DNA from: Candidatus Heimdallarchaeota archaeon
GTDB taxonomy: Archaea; Asgardarchaeota; Heimdallarchaeia; JABLTI01
Assembly (NCBI GenBank): GCA_030602675.1
Contig: JAUVZH010000046.1
Location: 1 to 11,277 of the forward strand
Direction: 5' to 3'
Length of the DNA: 11,277 nt
The notes beneath the pieces are model-generated. The model ran no database searches. It was given only the letters and a program-made list of their open reading frames with translations, and was not told the DNA's origin. Positions 5,253-11,277 of the stretch are shown piece after piece (within the stretch, counting starts at the first letter, position 1; each line of letters starts with the position of its first letter). Both the position numbers and the translations under genes were made by a program.

Positions 5253-7529
5253 TTATAAAAGGTTTTTAATTTTTGAGGCTAATTCACTATGCTCATTTTT
5301 TATTAAATCGATAACAAATTCACCAAAATTAGGATCAAAAGCGCTTAATATATCTCTTACTTCTTGTTTTGTTGGATCTCTGTCTTTAAAAGAACCAAAT
5401 TTCTGAATAACCTTATTAGCATTATTTATCATTTCATTAACTTTCACTCTTATAAATTTAGGTCGCTCTTTGGATCGTCTTCTCCACATTTGTCTTAAAA
5501 AACTATGAAGAAATTCAGATCTTGGACCACCATAGCAACTCATAGATTTGAAATCAACTTTAATGGCTCCTTTGAATAACTTATCAGTGCCTTCTTGAGC
5601 ACCCATAATGTCAAATTTGTTAATGTCAATGCCAGCAAAATTAGCAGTCCAAATTTGAGCGTTAATGGCTTTATGTGGAGCGAATATGGACAATGCTTCA
5701 ATGATATGATATATGTCTATTGGATCATCTCCAATCACTACTATAGGCTCTCCAACAATAATTGCTCTAACTGCAATATCTAATCCTTTTCTAATGTAAA
5801 ATCCCGCAATATAAGCACAGTCTTTATGATTGCGAATTAATTTCTCAGATAAGGAAAGTCCAGCATCTAATGCAGCAATTCCAAATGTTTTCTTGACCTC
5901 ATTTAAGTAAAGATCTGGTGAACGTCCTTCTATTTTTAGCGTATTAATATCTCGTGCAACTTTCAATAAAACTGAAACGGTGTTTGTAATTTCTTTGGTA
6001 AACTCTTTGGGATCAGTGATTTTCTTAATTCGCTTCACAAAATTCTTTGCATACTCAGAAGATTTGCCACCAATTATACGATTAGAATCAATATCTATGA
6101 CAGTTGCCCAAGAATAGTATTTCAGTAAATCTTTAGGTATTGCAATTACATCAGCATCTTTAGGATGAACGAATGTTTTACTTTTGATACAGGTTAATCC
6201 CCTATGGGGAGTAAGTAATTCCATAGATTCAAAGAGTTTGTCTATAGTTTCCTCTTCAAATAAAGCAAAGTTCTCACTGATAATTACAATGAAATCACCC
6301 ATGAAAAGTGCTTCATAAACATGCTCTAGATCTTTTTTGAATAAGGTATTCAAATAGAATGGATCTTTATTCTTTTCACTAGGAATTCTAATTTTTCCAG
6401 ATGCAAATGCTTTTTCTCTTCGTAAAGAATTTGTTGGAAGAAAACCTGATTTAGGAATTATTATTGTAGCTCTATGCTTTTGGTCGATTTCTTTAGCAAT
6501 AGGATCTTCTTTCAGTTTTATACTCTTAACTTCCTTTTTTACAGGAATTTTTTCAGGTGGTTCAGTAGCATCTACTAGTTTAGGTTGAATCGCATCAGTA
6601 ATTACAAGATCAGGTAGATCAGCATCCAAAGATTCGGCACTTGGTATTCCAAATGAGCTTTCTGCACCCGCTGTTGATATATCCCAATCAGGTGGAGCCA
6701 TCATTGCTGACTCAACAGTTTCAGATGGTATTTGGTTTGGAGGTACACTATCTGGTTGAGGTAAATCAATTAAAGAGTCAATTTCTTCTTTTTGTGAAGG
6801 TTGGGTTTCTGCTGGAATCTGTGATATTGTTTCGCTTGATTCTTCAGACTCAATTTGAGCTGGCCTACGTGTTATTAATCCAGGAGCCTTATCGGATTCA
6901 AAAGGTTTGATAGAATAATATGATTTATTTGAAATTGTTGTAATGAAAAGATATCCTCTTTGGTAAATTTCTCTTAATTGTCTATCTACCTCTTCTGTTG
7001 TAAGACCAGAAACTTGGGAAACCATATCTGGAGTTACAACTTGCATTTTTACAAGAACAAGTGCAACCATTTGCAGTTCAGTTGGAAGATTTAAGACTTC
7101 AAAAGCATCTAAATTCTTTCTTTTTCCTTTTGCTTCGATTTTTCTTCGTTCAAATGCTTTTACAAGAGATACTAAATTGCTATCAATGGATCTGAATTGA
7201 CTCAAATCCTTACCATCAAATCCAGCTGCAATGTCTTCTTTAAAATCTAAAAAGAACTGTTCTTCTAATTCGGGGATAAAAACTGAAGGTATACTTGTTT
7301 CATCTAAATCCGCACCAACTACAAACAAGACACTATTGGTAGAATGATAATAATATTTAGTCCCTTCAATTATAATATCTTGAACTTTACCAGTGAATTC
7401 ACTAATCGGTCCACTTAACCATCCATAAAATTTTTCTAACCGTTCACGTTCCTCTTGGTCGGATAATTTTATAAAACGCATGCCTGCAACGGGCGTATCT
7501 TTGATAATTATCCAAACAAACTGAATCAT
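5253..7529 (-). CDS. Longin-like / winged-helix protein with a duplicated C-terminal alpha/beta module, possible small-GTPase regulator
   Basis: A 758-residue soluble protein of a family I cannot name. Residues 1-130 show the strand/helix order of a longin domain: IQFVWIIIK, a second strand (AGMRFIKL), helix LEKFYGWLSGPISEF, strands DIIIEGTKYYYH and SVLFVVGAD, then two helices. Residues 148-207 look like a winged helix (LTTEEVDRQLREIYQRGYL recognition region and wing). Residues 211-350 are a Pro/Glu/Ser-rich, probably disordered linker. Residues 390-700 hold two related modules (about 404-500 and 587-685) sharing Gly, an I-V-I strand, a helix, PH (441-442; 618-619), a VD-like strand (478-481; 658-660), GG (487-488; 667-668) and SE (491-492; 671-672). 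A basic patch (RRRSKER, 683-689) follows. Longin plus alpha/beta modules recalls eukaryotic DENN and Nprl2/folliculin proteins, but that is inference. Start: ATG with AGAAGG 9 bases upstream. Confidence 0.8.
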   Translation of the reverse strand: MIQFVWIIIKDTPVAGMRFIKLSDQEERERLEKFYGWLSGPISEFTGKVQDIIIEGTKYYYHSTNSVLFVVGADLDETSIPSVFIPELEEQFFLDFKEDIAAGFDGKDLSQFRSIDSNLVSLVKAFERRKIEAKGKRKNLDAFEVLNLPTELQMVALVLVKMQVVTPDMVSQVSGLTTEEVDRQLREIYQRGYLFITTISNKSYYSIKPFESDKAPGLITRRPAQIESEESSETISQIPAETQPSQKEEIDSLIDLPQPDSVPPNQIPSETVESAMMAPPDWDISTAGAESSFGIPSAESLDADLPDLVITDAIQPKLVDATEPPEKIPVKKEVKSIKLKEDPIAKEIDQKHRATIIIPKSGFLPTNSLRREKAFASGKIRIPSEKNKDPFYLNTLFKKDLEHVYEALFMGDFIVIISENFALFEEETIDKLFESMELLTPHRGLTCIKSKTFVHPKDADVIAIPKDLLKYYSWATVIDIDSNRIIGGKSSEYAKNFVKRIKKITDPKEFTKEITNTVSVLLKVARDINTLKIEGRSPDLYLNEVKKTFGIAALDAGLSLSEKLIRNHKDCAYIAGFYIRKGLDIAVRAIIVGEPIVVIGDDPIDIYHIIEALSIFAPHKAINAQIWTANFAGIDINKFDIMGAQEGTDKLFKGAIKVDFKSMSCYGGPRSEFLHSFLRQMWRRRSKERPKFIRVKVNEMINNANKVIQKFGSFKDRDPTKQEVRDILSAFDPNFGEFVIDLIKNEHSELASKIKNLL

Positions 7530-7538
7530 TACTTTGAA

Positions 7539-7544
7539 CCTTCT
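7539..7544 (-). promoter_or_regulatory. Shine-Dalgarno site of the 758-residue gene
   Basis: AGAAGG on the minus strand, 9 bases before the ATG at 7527-7529; same motif and spacing as the presenilin-like gene. Confidence 0.45.
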
Positions 7545-7574
7545 AGCTAGTAATTTAGTATTTGGTAGTTAGGT

Positions 7575-7582
7575 CTTATAAC
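7575..7582 (-). promoter_or_regulatory. Probable TATA box of the 758-residue gene
   Basis: GTTATAAG on the minus strand preceded by purine-rich AACAAA, placed to give a leader of about 23 bases. The 178-base gap to infB contains this promoter and nothing else I can identify. Confidence 0.4.
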
Positions 7583-7707
7583 TTTGTTATGAGCATTAGA
7601 TATATGATATTTTCTAACTTTAGATTTTTTTCCATCATTTTAAGTTTAATGAAACAAGAAGGATTTACATTTAGATTTAAGCAATAAGAAATTGTAATTT
7701 GTAACTC

Positions 7708-9561
7708 TTAATAACCCCAATATTTGTTATCTTCACTCAAACTTCGCTTAAGTTGTATCAAGTCCTCTAATGCTTCTTTTTCATCAGTTGTTAAATCTTC
7801 ATAATATTTTTCTTTGATTTTTCGAACAATACTTTCTGGTAAATTCACATATAGCACCATATCTTCAGTAATTTGTCTGCCCACTGTTGGTCCACGTATT
7901 GAAATAGCAACTTGTTGCCCTTTTTTAGCTTCTCTAATAGATTGACTGCTTTCTTGTATTTGTTGAATTGAACCACATTTCTTACCATCAGTACTCCTTA
8001 TCAAAGGAGTCCTTGGAACTATTCGACCAGAGAGAATTTCTACACCAACGATTGCTGGTTTATTTGATCTAAAAACCATTCCAGGTAATATTTTGATTTT
8101 TGCGGGATATGTTAAATCCTTTAGACTTTCAGCTTTTAGTTTACTTTCAATTTCGATTTTCCAATGTTCATAATCATCTAGTAGAGTATAGATAATATCG
8201 CTTTGGAAAAATTCTATATCATTTACTTCTAGTTCTTCTTGTGCATCAGGCAAAATATTAACATTAAAAGCAACTATTGCTCCTAACGATGGAGATGTTT
8301 CTTTAACAACAATTGATTCAGCAACATTGTTCTTATTCACATCGCCAATATCAGCTAATTTGATTGGGATTTTTCTATCACGAAATTCTTTTACTAATGC
8401 TTCAAGTGCACCAAGTGTATCTGTTTTGATTATTATTCCTTCTTTATCTATATCAATTTTAATTACTTTCAGCTCTTCTTCAATTGTTTTGAAAGCATTT
8501 TCAATTTCCTCTTCTGTATTAGCTACCATAACTGGAGCGCCAGCAACAGCTTCACTTAATCCAGAACCAGTAATCTTTACGCCTGCAGCAGCATGAACCA
8601 TATCTATTGAGTTGAATTTTTCTCGAGGATCTCGCATTTCATCTAACTCTTTAGGTTCTAGTAAAGCTCTAATTTTAGCTTTATGAGCCTTATCTTTACC
8701 ACCAAATACAATTGTGTCTGTTTTTGAAAAAGTTCCCTTGTGAACTATAACATTGATGGTTTTTCCCATGCCAGTTTCTTCTGTAACTTCAAGAATTGTA
8801 CCTTCCCCAAGACCTTCGCTGTAAACCAATTTCTTCAACAAAAACTGTTGAGCTAGTCCTGATAATACTAAAAACAAATCTTGAATACCTTCATGCGTTT
8901 TTGCACTAGTTGGAACAATTGCAACAATTTCAGTATAATCTCTAATTCGGTCATAACGATCTGATGGATAGCTTAACTTTGATAACTCACCCATTATTTC
9001 ATACAAATGTCTGTCAAGTGCTTTCTGGGTATCTACAGTTTGTTTTTTAAGTGTACTACTAAATTGTTCACCTTCTTTTGATTTCCACCCAGCAACCCGA
9101 TCAATTTTATTTGCCGCAACGAGGAATGGAATCTTTCTTTGTTTTAGTAAACGCATGGATTCAAATGTTTGTGGCTGGAATCCTGCATGCACATCTACTA
9201 CAACAATTGCAATATCTGCAACCGAAGTTCCTCTTGCTCTAAGATTTAGAAAAGCTGCATGTCCAGGAGTATCTACAATTAAAATACCGGGGATTTTAAG
9301 CTTGATAGCTCCTTTAGTCATTAAATCTCCACAAATCTCTTGAATTGTTTCTATAGGAAAGAAAGAAGCACCGATTTGTTGAGTAATTCCTCCAGCTTCT
9401 CTTGCTTGGACAGCAGTTCCTCTTACAGCATCAAGAATAGAGGTCTTACCATGATCAATGTGTCCCAAAATAACACAAATAGGAGCTTTAATTTTCTTAT
9501 TATCATCTATCTCTTTATCTGCTTTCTTTTTTGTTTCTTTTTTTGATTTTTCTTGGGACAT
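7708..9561 (-). CDS. infB: Translation initiation factor aIF5B (IF-2 family GTPase)
   Basis: The GTPase that promotes ribosomal subunit joining and initiator-tRNA placement. From the chosen start it has 617 residues: a short Lys-rich N-terminus (1-25), a G domain with GHIDHGKTS (33-41), switch I GGITQQIGA (57-65), DTPGH (97-101), NKID (151-154) and SAK (219-221). A beta-barrel domain II, an alpha/beta domain III (near 350-430) and a domain IV ending in SEDNKYWGY follow. The C-terminal aromatic end is where archaeal/eukaryotic factors contact the tail of aIF1A. It matches the short archaeal form, without the long eukaryotic N-terminal extension or the intein found in some archaea. A longer frame begins at ATG 9574-9576, but that ATG overlaps the GAGGT ribosome site of the ATG at 9559-9561, so I use the inner start. 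It lies 44 bases after ndk, probably co-transcribed. Confidence 0.97.
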   Translation of the reverse strand: MSQEKSKKETKKKADKEIDDNKKIKAPICVILGHIDHGKTSILDAVRGTAVQAREAGGITQQIGASFFPIETIQEICGDLMTKGAIKLKIPGILIVDTPGHAAFLNLRARGTSVADIAIVVVDVHAGFQPQTFESMRLLKQRKIPFLVAANKIDRVAGWKSKEGEQFSSTLKKQTVDTQKALDRHLYEIMGELSKLSYPSDRYDRIRDYTEIVAIVPTSAKTHEGIQDLFLVLSGLAQQFLLKKLVYSEGLGEGTILEVTEETGMGKTINVIVHKGTFSKTDTIVFGGKDKAHKAKIRALLEPKELDEMRDPREKFNSIDMVHAAAGVKITGSGLSEAVAGAPVMVANTEEEIENAFKTIEEELKVIKIDIDKEGIIIKTDTLGALEALVKEFRDRKIPIKLADIGDVNKNNVAESIVVKETSPSLGAIVAFNVNILPDAQEELEVNDIEFFQSDIIYTLLDDYEHWKIEIESKLKAESLKDLTYPAKIKILPGMVFRSNKPAIVGVEILSGRIVPRTPLIRSTDGKKCGSIQQIQESSQSIREAKKGQQVAISIRGPTVGRQITEDMVLYVNLPESIVRKIKEKYYEDLTTDEKEALEDLIQLKRSLSEDNKYWGY

Positions 9562-9569
9562 AGTGATTA

Positions 9570-9574
9570 ACCTC
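9570..9574 (-). promoter_or_regulatory. Shine-Dalgarno site deciding the infB start
   Basis: GAGGT on the minus strand, 8 bases before the ATG at 9559-9561. The upstream in-frame ATG lies across this site and is therefore unlikely to be used. Confidence 0.65.
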
Positions 9575-9605
9575 ATTTAATATTTTGAAGATTACAGAAT
9601 AGCGT

Positions 9606-10064
9606 TTATTCGTAAACCCAATCTTCATCGATCATCTCATAAGAAACGATTTCAGACTCTTTAAAGTAGATTGAATATTCTATTTTAGCATTTTCGGGTG
9701 AATCTGCAGCGTGAACTATGTTTCTACCAATAACCATCGCTAAATCACCGCGAATGGTACCAGCTTCTGCATCTATAGGATTTGTCGCACCAGCAATTTT
9801 ACGAACACGTTTTACAGCATCTTTACCTTCAACAATCATAGCAACAACAGGTCCACTAGAAATGAATTTAATTAAACCATCATAGAAGGGTTTTCCTTTA
9901 TGAATTGCATAATGCTTCTCAACCATTTCTTTTGTGAGTTGAAGCATTTTCATTGCAACAATACGTAAACCTACTTGTTCCAGTCTCGAGATAATATTTC
10001 CAACAAGTCGACGTTTTACACCATCAGGTTTTACCATAACAAATTCTCGTTCAAAATCACTCAT
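9606..10064 (-). CDS. ndk: Nucleoside diphosphate kinase
   Basis: Transfers the gamma phosphate of an NTP to an NDP through a phosphohistidine, balancing nucleotide pools and supplying GTP. From the chosen start it has 152 residues, the normal family length. Visible motifs: VKPDG with Lys12 (11-15), HYAIHKGKPFYDGLIKFI (51-68), the Arg-rich nucleotide site near 86-89 and 105, and the active-site segment NIVHAADSPENA with His118. Most relatives read HGSDS or HASDS here; Ala replaces the Ser two residues after the catalytic His. The frame extends nine codons upstream to an ATG at 10089-10091, but a strong AAGGTGA site 5 bases before the ATG at 10062-10064 favours the shorter form. It sits just upstream of infB, an old archaeal gene pairing (commonly L7ae-S28e-L24e-ndk-infB), here without the ribosomal genes. 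Confidence 0.97.
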   Translation of the reverse strand: MSDFEREFVMVKPDGVKRRLVGNIISRLEQVGLRIVAMKMLQLTKEMVEKHYAIHKGKPFYDGLIKFISSGPVVAMIVEGKDAVKRVRKIAGATNPIDAEAGTIRGDLAMVIGRNIVHAADSPENAKIEYSIYFKESEIVSYEMIDEDWVYE

Positions 10065-10069
10065 TTGAT

Positions 10070-10076
10070 TCACCTT
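10070..10076 (-). promoter_or_regulatory. Shine-Dalgarno site deciding the ndk start
   Basis: AAGGTGA on the minus strand, 5 bases before the ATG at 10062-10064; the best match to GGAGGTGA in the window. Confidence 0.7.
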
Positions 10077-10149
10077 ACTATATTTCTGCAAAATTATTAG
10101 GTCAAAAAACTTTTGATGATGAAGAAATTTCCAAAATTACCTTTAATTG

Positions 10150-10156
10150 AAAAAAA
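10150..10156 (-). terminator. T7 tract after top6A
   Basis: Seven T in a row on the minus strand, 10 bases after the top6A stop, a common archaeal termination signal. It suggests top6A and ndk are at least partly separate transcripts, though no clear ndk TATA box is visible in the 102-base gap. Confidence 0.4.
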
Positions 10157-10166
10157 GGCTTAGGAA

Positions 10167-11277
10167 TTAAACCCAATCGCCAGTTTCAATTTTTGTTGGC
10201 AGATATTCTTCTGTGAAAAATTTAATACCACGACTTGCTAAAGCTTGAATTTCTGCTTTTTGTTTAGTAGAGACCATTAGCTTAAGTTCTTTTATCCATT
10301 CAGGTCGTACTTTTACGAATCTTTCCTCCATCATCATCTTGGCTCGTGAAATGTCCATTTTACTCATAGGTAAACGACAATTTTGAGGTAGATTATATTT
10401 GTCCAAATCTGAAGGTCTTACACCTAACCATTTAATATCTGGAGTTGCTAACTCATATGATTCGTAAGATAAAGCTTTACTACCCAAACCATAAACTCTT
10501 AGAATATCCAAACCATAAGGATCAGAATCCATAATAGCAAAAACTGGTAATTGTAAATCATTATTCATTTTACGCAAGAAAATCCTTGTTGCAACATTTG
10601 GTTGACCACTGCCGGTAAGAATTACACAAGGATATTTCTCGTAAAACTTATCTTCTGCTAATCTTAGAAAAGCTGCTTGTTTCTCCACTACTAGAATAAA
10701 TTCAGCATCAGATTCTAAATCAGTAATGTGATCTTGCATTGGATTTACATTTTTCCCACTTGACCCTTGTTTTGTACAATCTATTAAATCACCATTGTCT
10801 CTATAAGAAACTCTACCAACAACTAAACCTCGATCATTTGCTGTAACATGGATATTTTTTCTATAAGTACCAAGCATTACTGCACTATCTTCTATTAAGG
10901 GGTCACTACCACGATTCTGATCCTCAAAAAGTGCAACATCAGTATAGAAAACTTCTCTTTTACTACCATGAATGCCTAGTTCTAAAAGTTCGTGAATTAT
11001 CTGCAAAACTCTTAATTGTGCGGTGAATTTCTTTATAGTACTTATATCATCCCATTTTCTATCTAGATAATTTTGTCCTAGAAGTAGTAAATCTGATTCT
11101 TCATCATAAATTACATTACTTGCACTTCTAGAAGGTACTTTTAATGATGGAGTTCCAGAATTTATAGTATCAACAAATACCTTTCTAAAAATCTCTTCAA
11201 TTCTTCTCATGCCTTCTTCTCTACTAATCTCAGAAATTTCATGTATACCTTCTGGAAGATCTTCGATTTTCTTTCTG
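10167..11277 (-). CDS. top6A: DNA topoisomerase VI subunit A (Spo11 family), N-terminus cut by window edge
   Basis: The DNA-cleaving subunit of type IIB topoisomerase VI, which works with Top6B to relax and decatenate DNA. The frame stays open through the window edge, 22 codons upstream of the first Met at 11208-11210, so the true start lies outside; 369 residues are visible. Numbered from that Met, the 5Y-CAP domain holds the catalytic tyrosine in KREVFY (Tyr89). The Toprim domain holds the metal-binding Glu176 in VVEKQ and Asp228/Asp230 in MDSDPYG. TPDIKWLGVRPSDLDKY and KTKQKAEIQAL-like stretches in the C-terminal part, and the ending GDWV, are from memory strikingly close to plant TOP6A/SPO11-3 and less like Methanocaldococcus Top6A. 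No Top6B is seen in the window; it would be expected upstream, beyond the edge. Function is secure; the eukaryote-like affinity needs a tree. Confidence 0.95.
   Translation of the reverse strand, partial: RKKIEDLPEGIHEISEISREEGMRRIEEIFRKVFVDTINSGTPSLKVPSRSASNVIYDEESDLLLLGQNYLDRKWDDISTIKKFTAQLRVLQIIHELLELGIHGSKREVFYTDVALFEDQNRGSDPLIEDSAVMLGTYRKNIHVTANDRGLVVGRVSYRDNGDLIDCTKQGSSGKNVNPMQDHITDLESDAEFILVVEKQAAFLRLAEDKFYEKYPCVILTGSGQPNVATRIFLRKMNNDLQLPVFAIMDSDPYGLDILRVYGLGSKALSYESYELATPDIKWLGVRPSDLDKYNLPQNCRLPMSKMDISRAKMMMEERFVKVRPEWIKELKLMVSTKQKAEIQALASRGIKFFTEEYLPTKIETGDWV

Noticed and set aside
6641..6910. Open frame of 89 codons on the plus strand inside the 758-residue gene
   Set aside because: Antisense to the disordered linker; no ribosome site or motif, and the minus-strand frame is continuous through it.
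8327..8596. Open frame of 89 codons on the plus strand inside infB
   Set aside because: It is the complement of the conserved aIF5B coding sequence; composition (Ser/Ile runs) is typical of an antisense shadow.
9562..9576. Longer infB start at the ATG 9574-9576
   Set aside because: This ATG overlaps the GAGGT ribosome site for the inner ATG and adds residues (MRLIT) not needed by the family.
10065..10091. Longer ndk start at the ATG 10089-10091
   Set aside because: The AAGGTGA site and normal family length support the inner ATG at 10062-10064.

Overview
The window looks like chromosomal DNA of an AT-rich archaeon, most likely an Asgard (Promethearchaeota) lineage. Archaeal signs are eukaryote/archaeal-type ribosomal proteins uS19 and uS2, aIF5B, topoisomerase VI subunit A, TATA-box promoters and Shine-Dalgarno sites of the GGAGGTGA type. 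The Asgard inference rests on a long protein with a longin-like N-terminus, a presenilin-type intramembrane protease and a topoisomerase VI A subunit very close in wording to plant/SPO11 proteins. The lineage is inferred, not proven. I see no tRNA, rRNA, CRISPR array, insertion sequence or other sign of a mobile element, and no gene-free stretch over 300 bases.

Left end (1-1418, minus strand): a two-gene unit joined by an ATGA stop/start overlap. It holds a P-loop kinase of the 2-phosphoglycerate-kinase-like family and the N-terminal half of a GHMP-fold protein closely resembling Thermoplasma mevalonate 3-kinase / bisphosphomevalonate decarboxylase. Together they suggest the unusual mevalonate 3-phosphate / 3,5-bisphosphate route to isopentenyl phosphate.

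Middle left (1646-3532, plus strand): uS19, an unrecognised 163-residue protein with a TTG start, and uS2. They look like separately expressed units, with a short hairpin after uS19 and a hairpin plus T-rich tail after uS2.

Middle (3632-7529, minus strand): a presenilin/signal-peptide-peptidase family aspartyl protease with both catalytic aspartates and the C-terminal PxLP motif; a 77-residue two-helix membrane protein; and a 758-residue soluble protein with a longin-like domain, a winged helix, a long disordered linker and a tandemly duplicated alpha/beta module. The last resembles eukaryotic small-GTPase regulators in layout and is the least explained large gene here.

Right end (7708-11277, minus strand): an information-processing run in the order top6A (5' end cut by the window edge), ndk, infB (aIF5B). 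ndk and infB are close together, each with a clear Shine-Dalgarno site that picks an internal ATG as the start.
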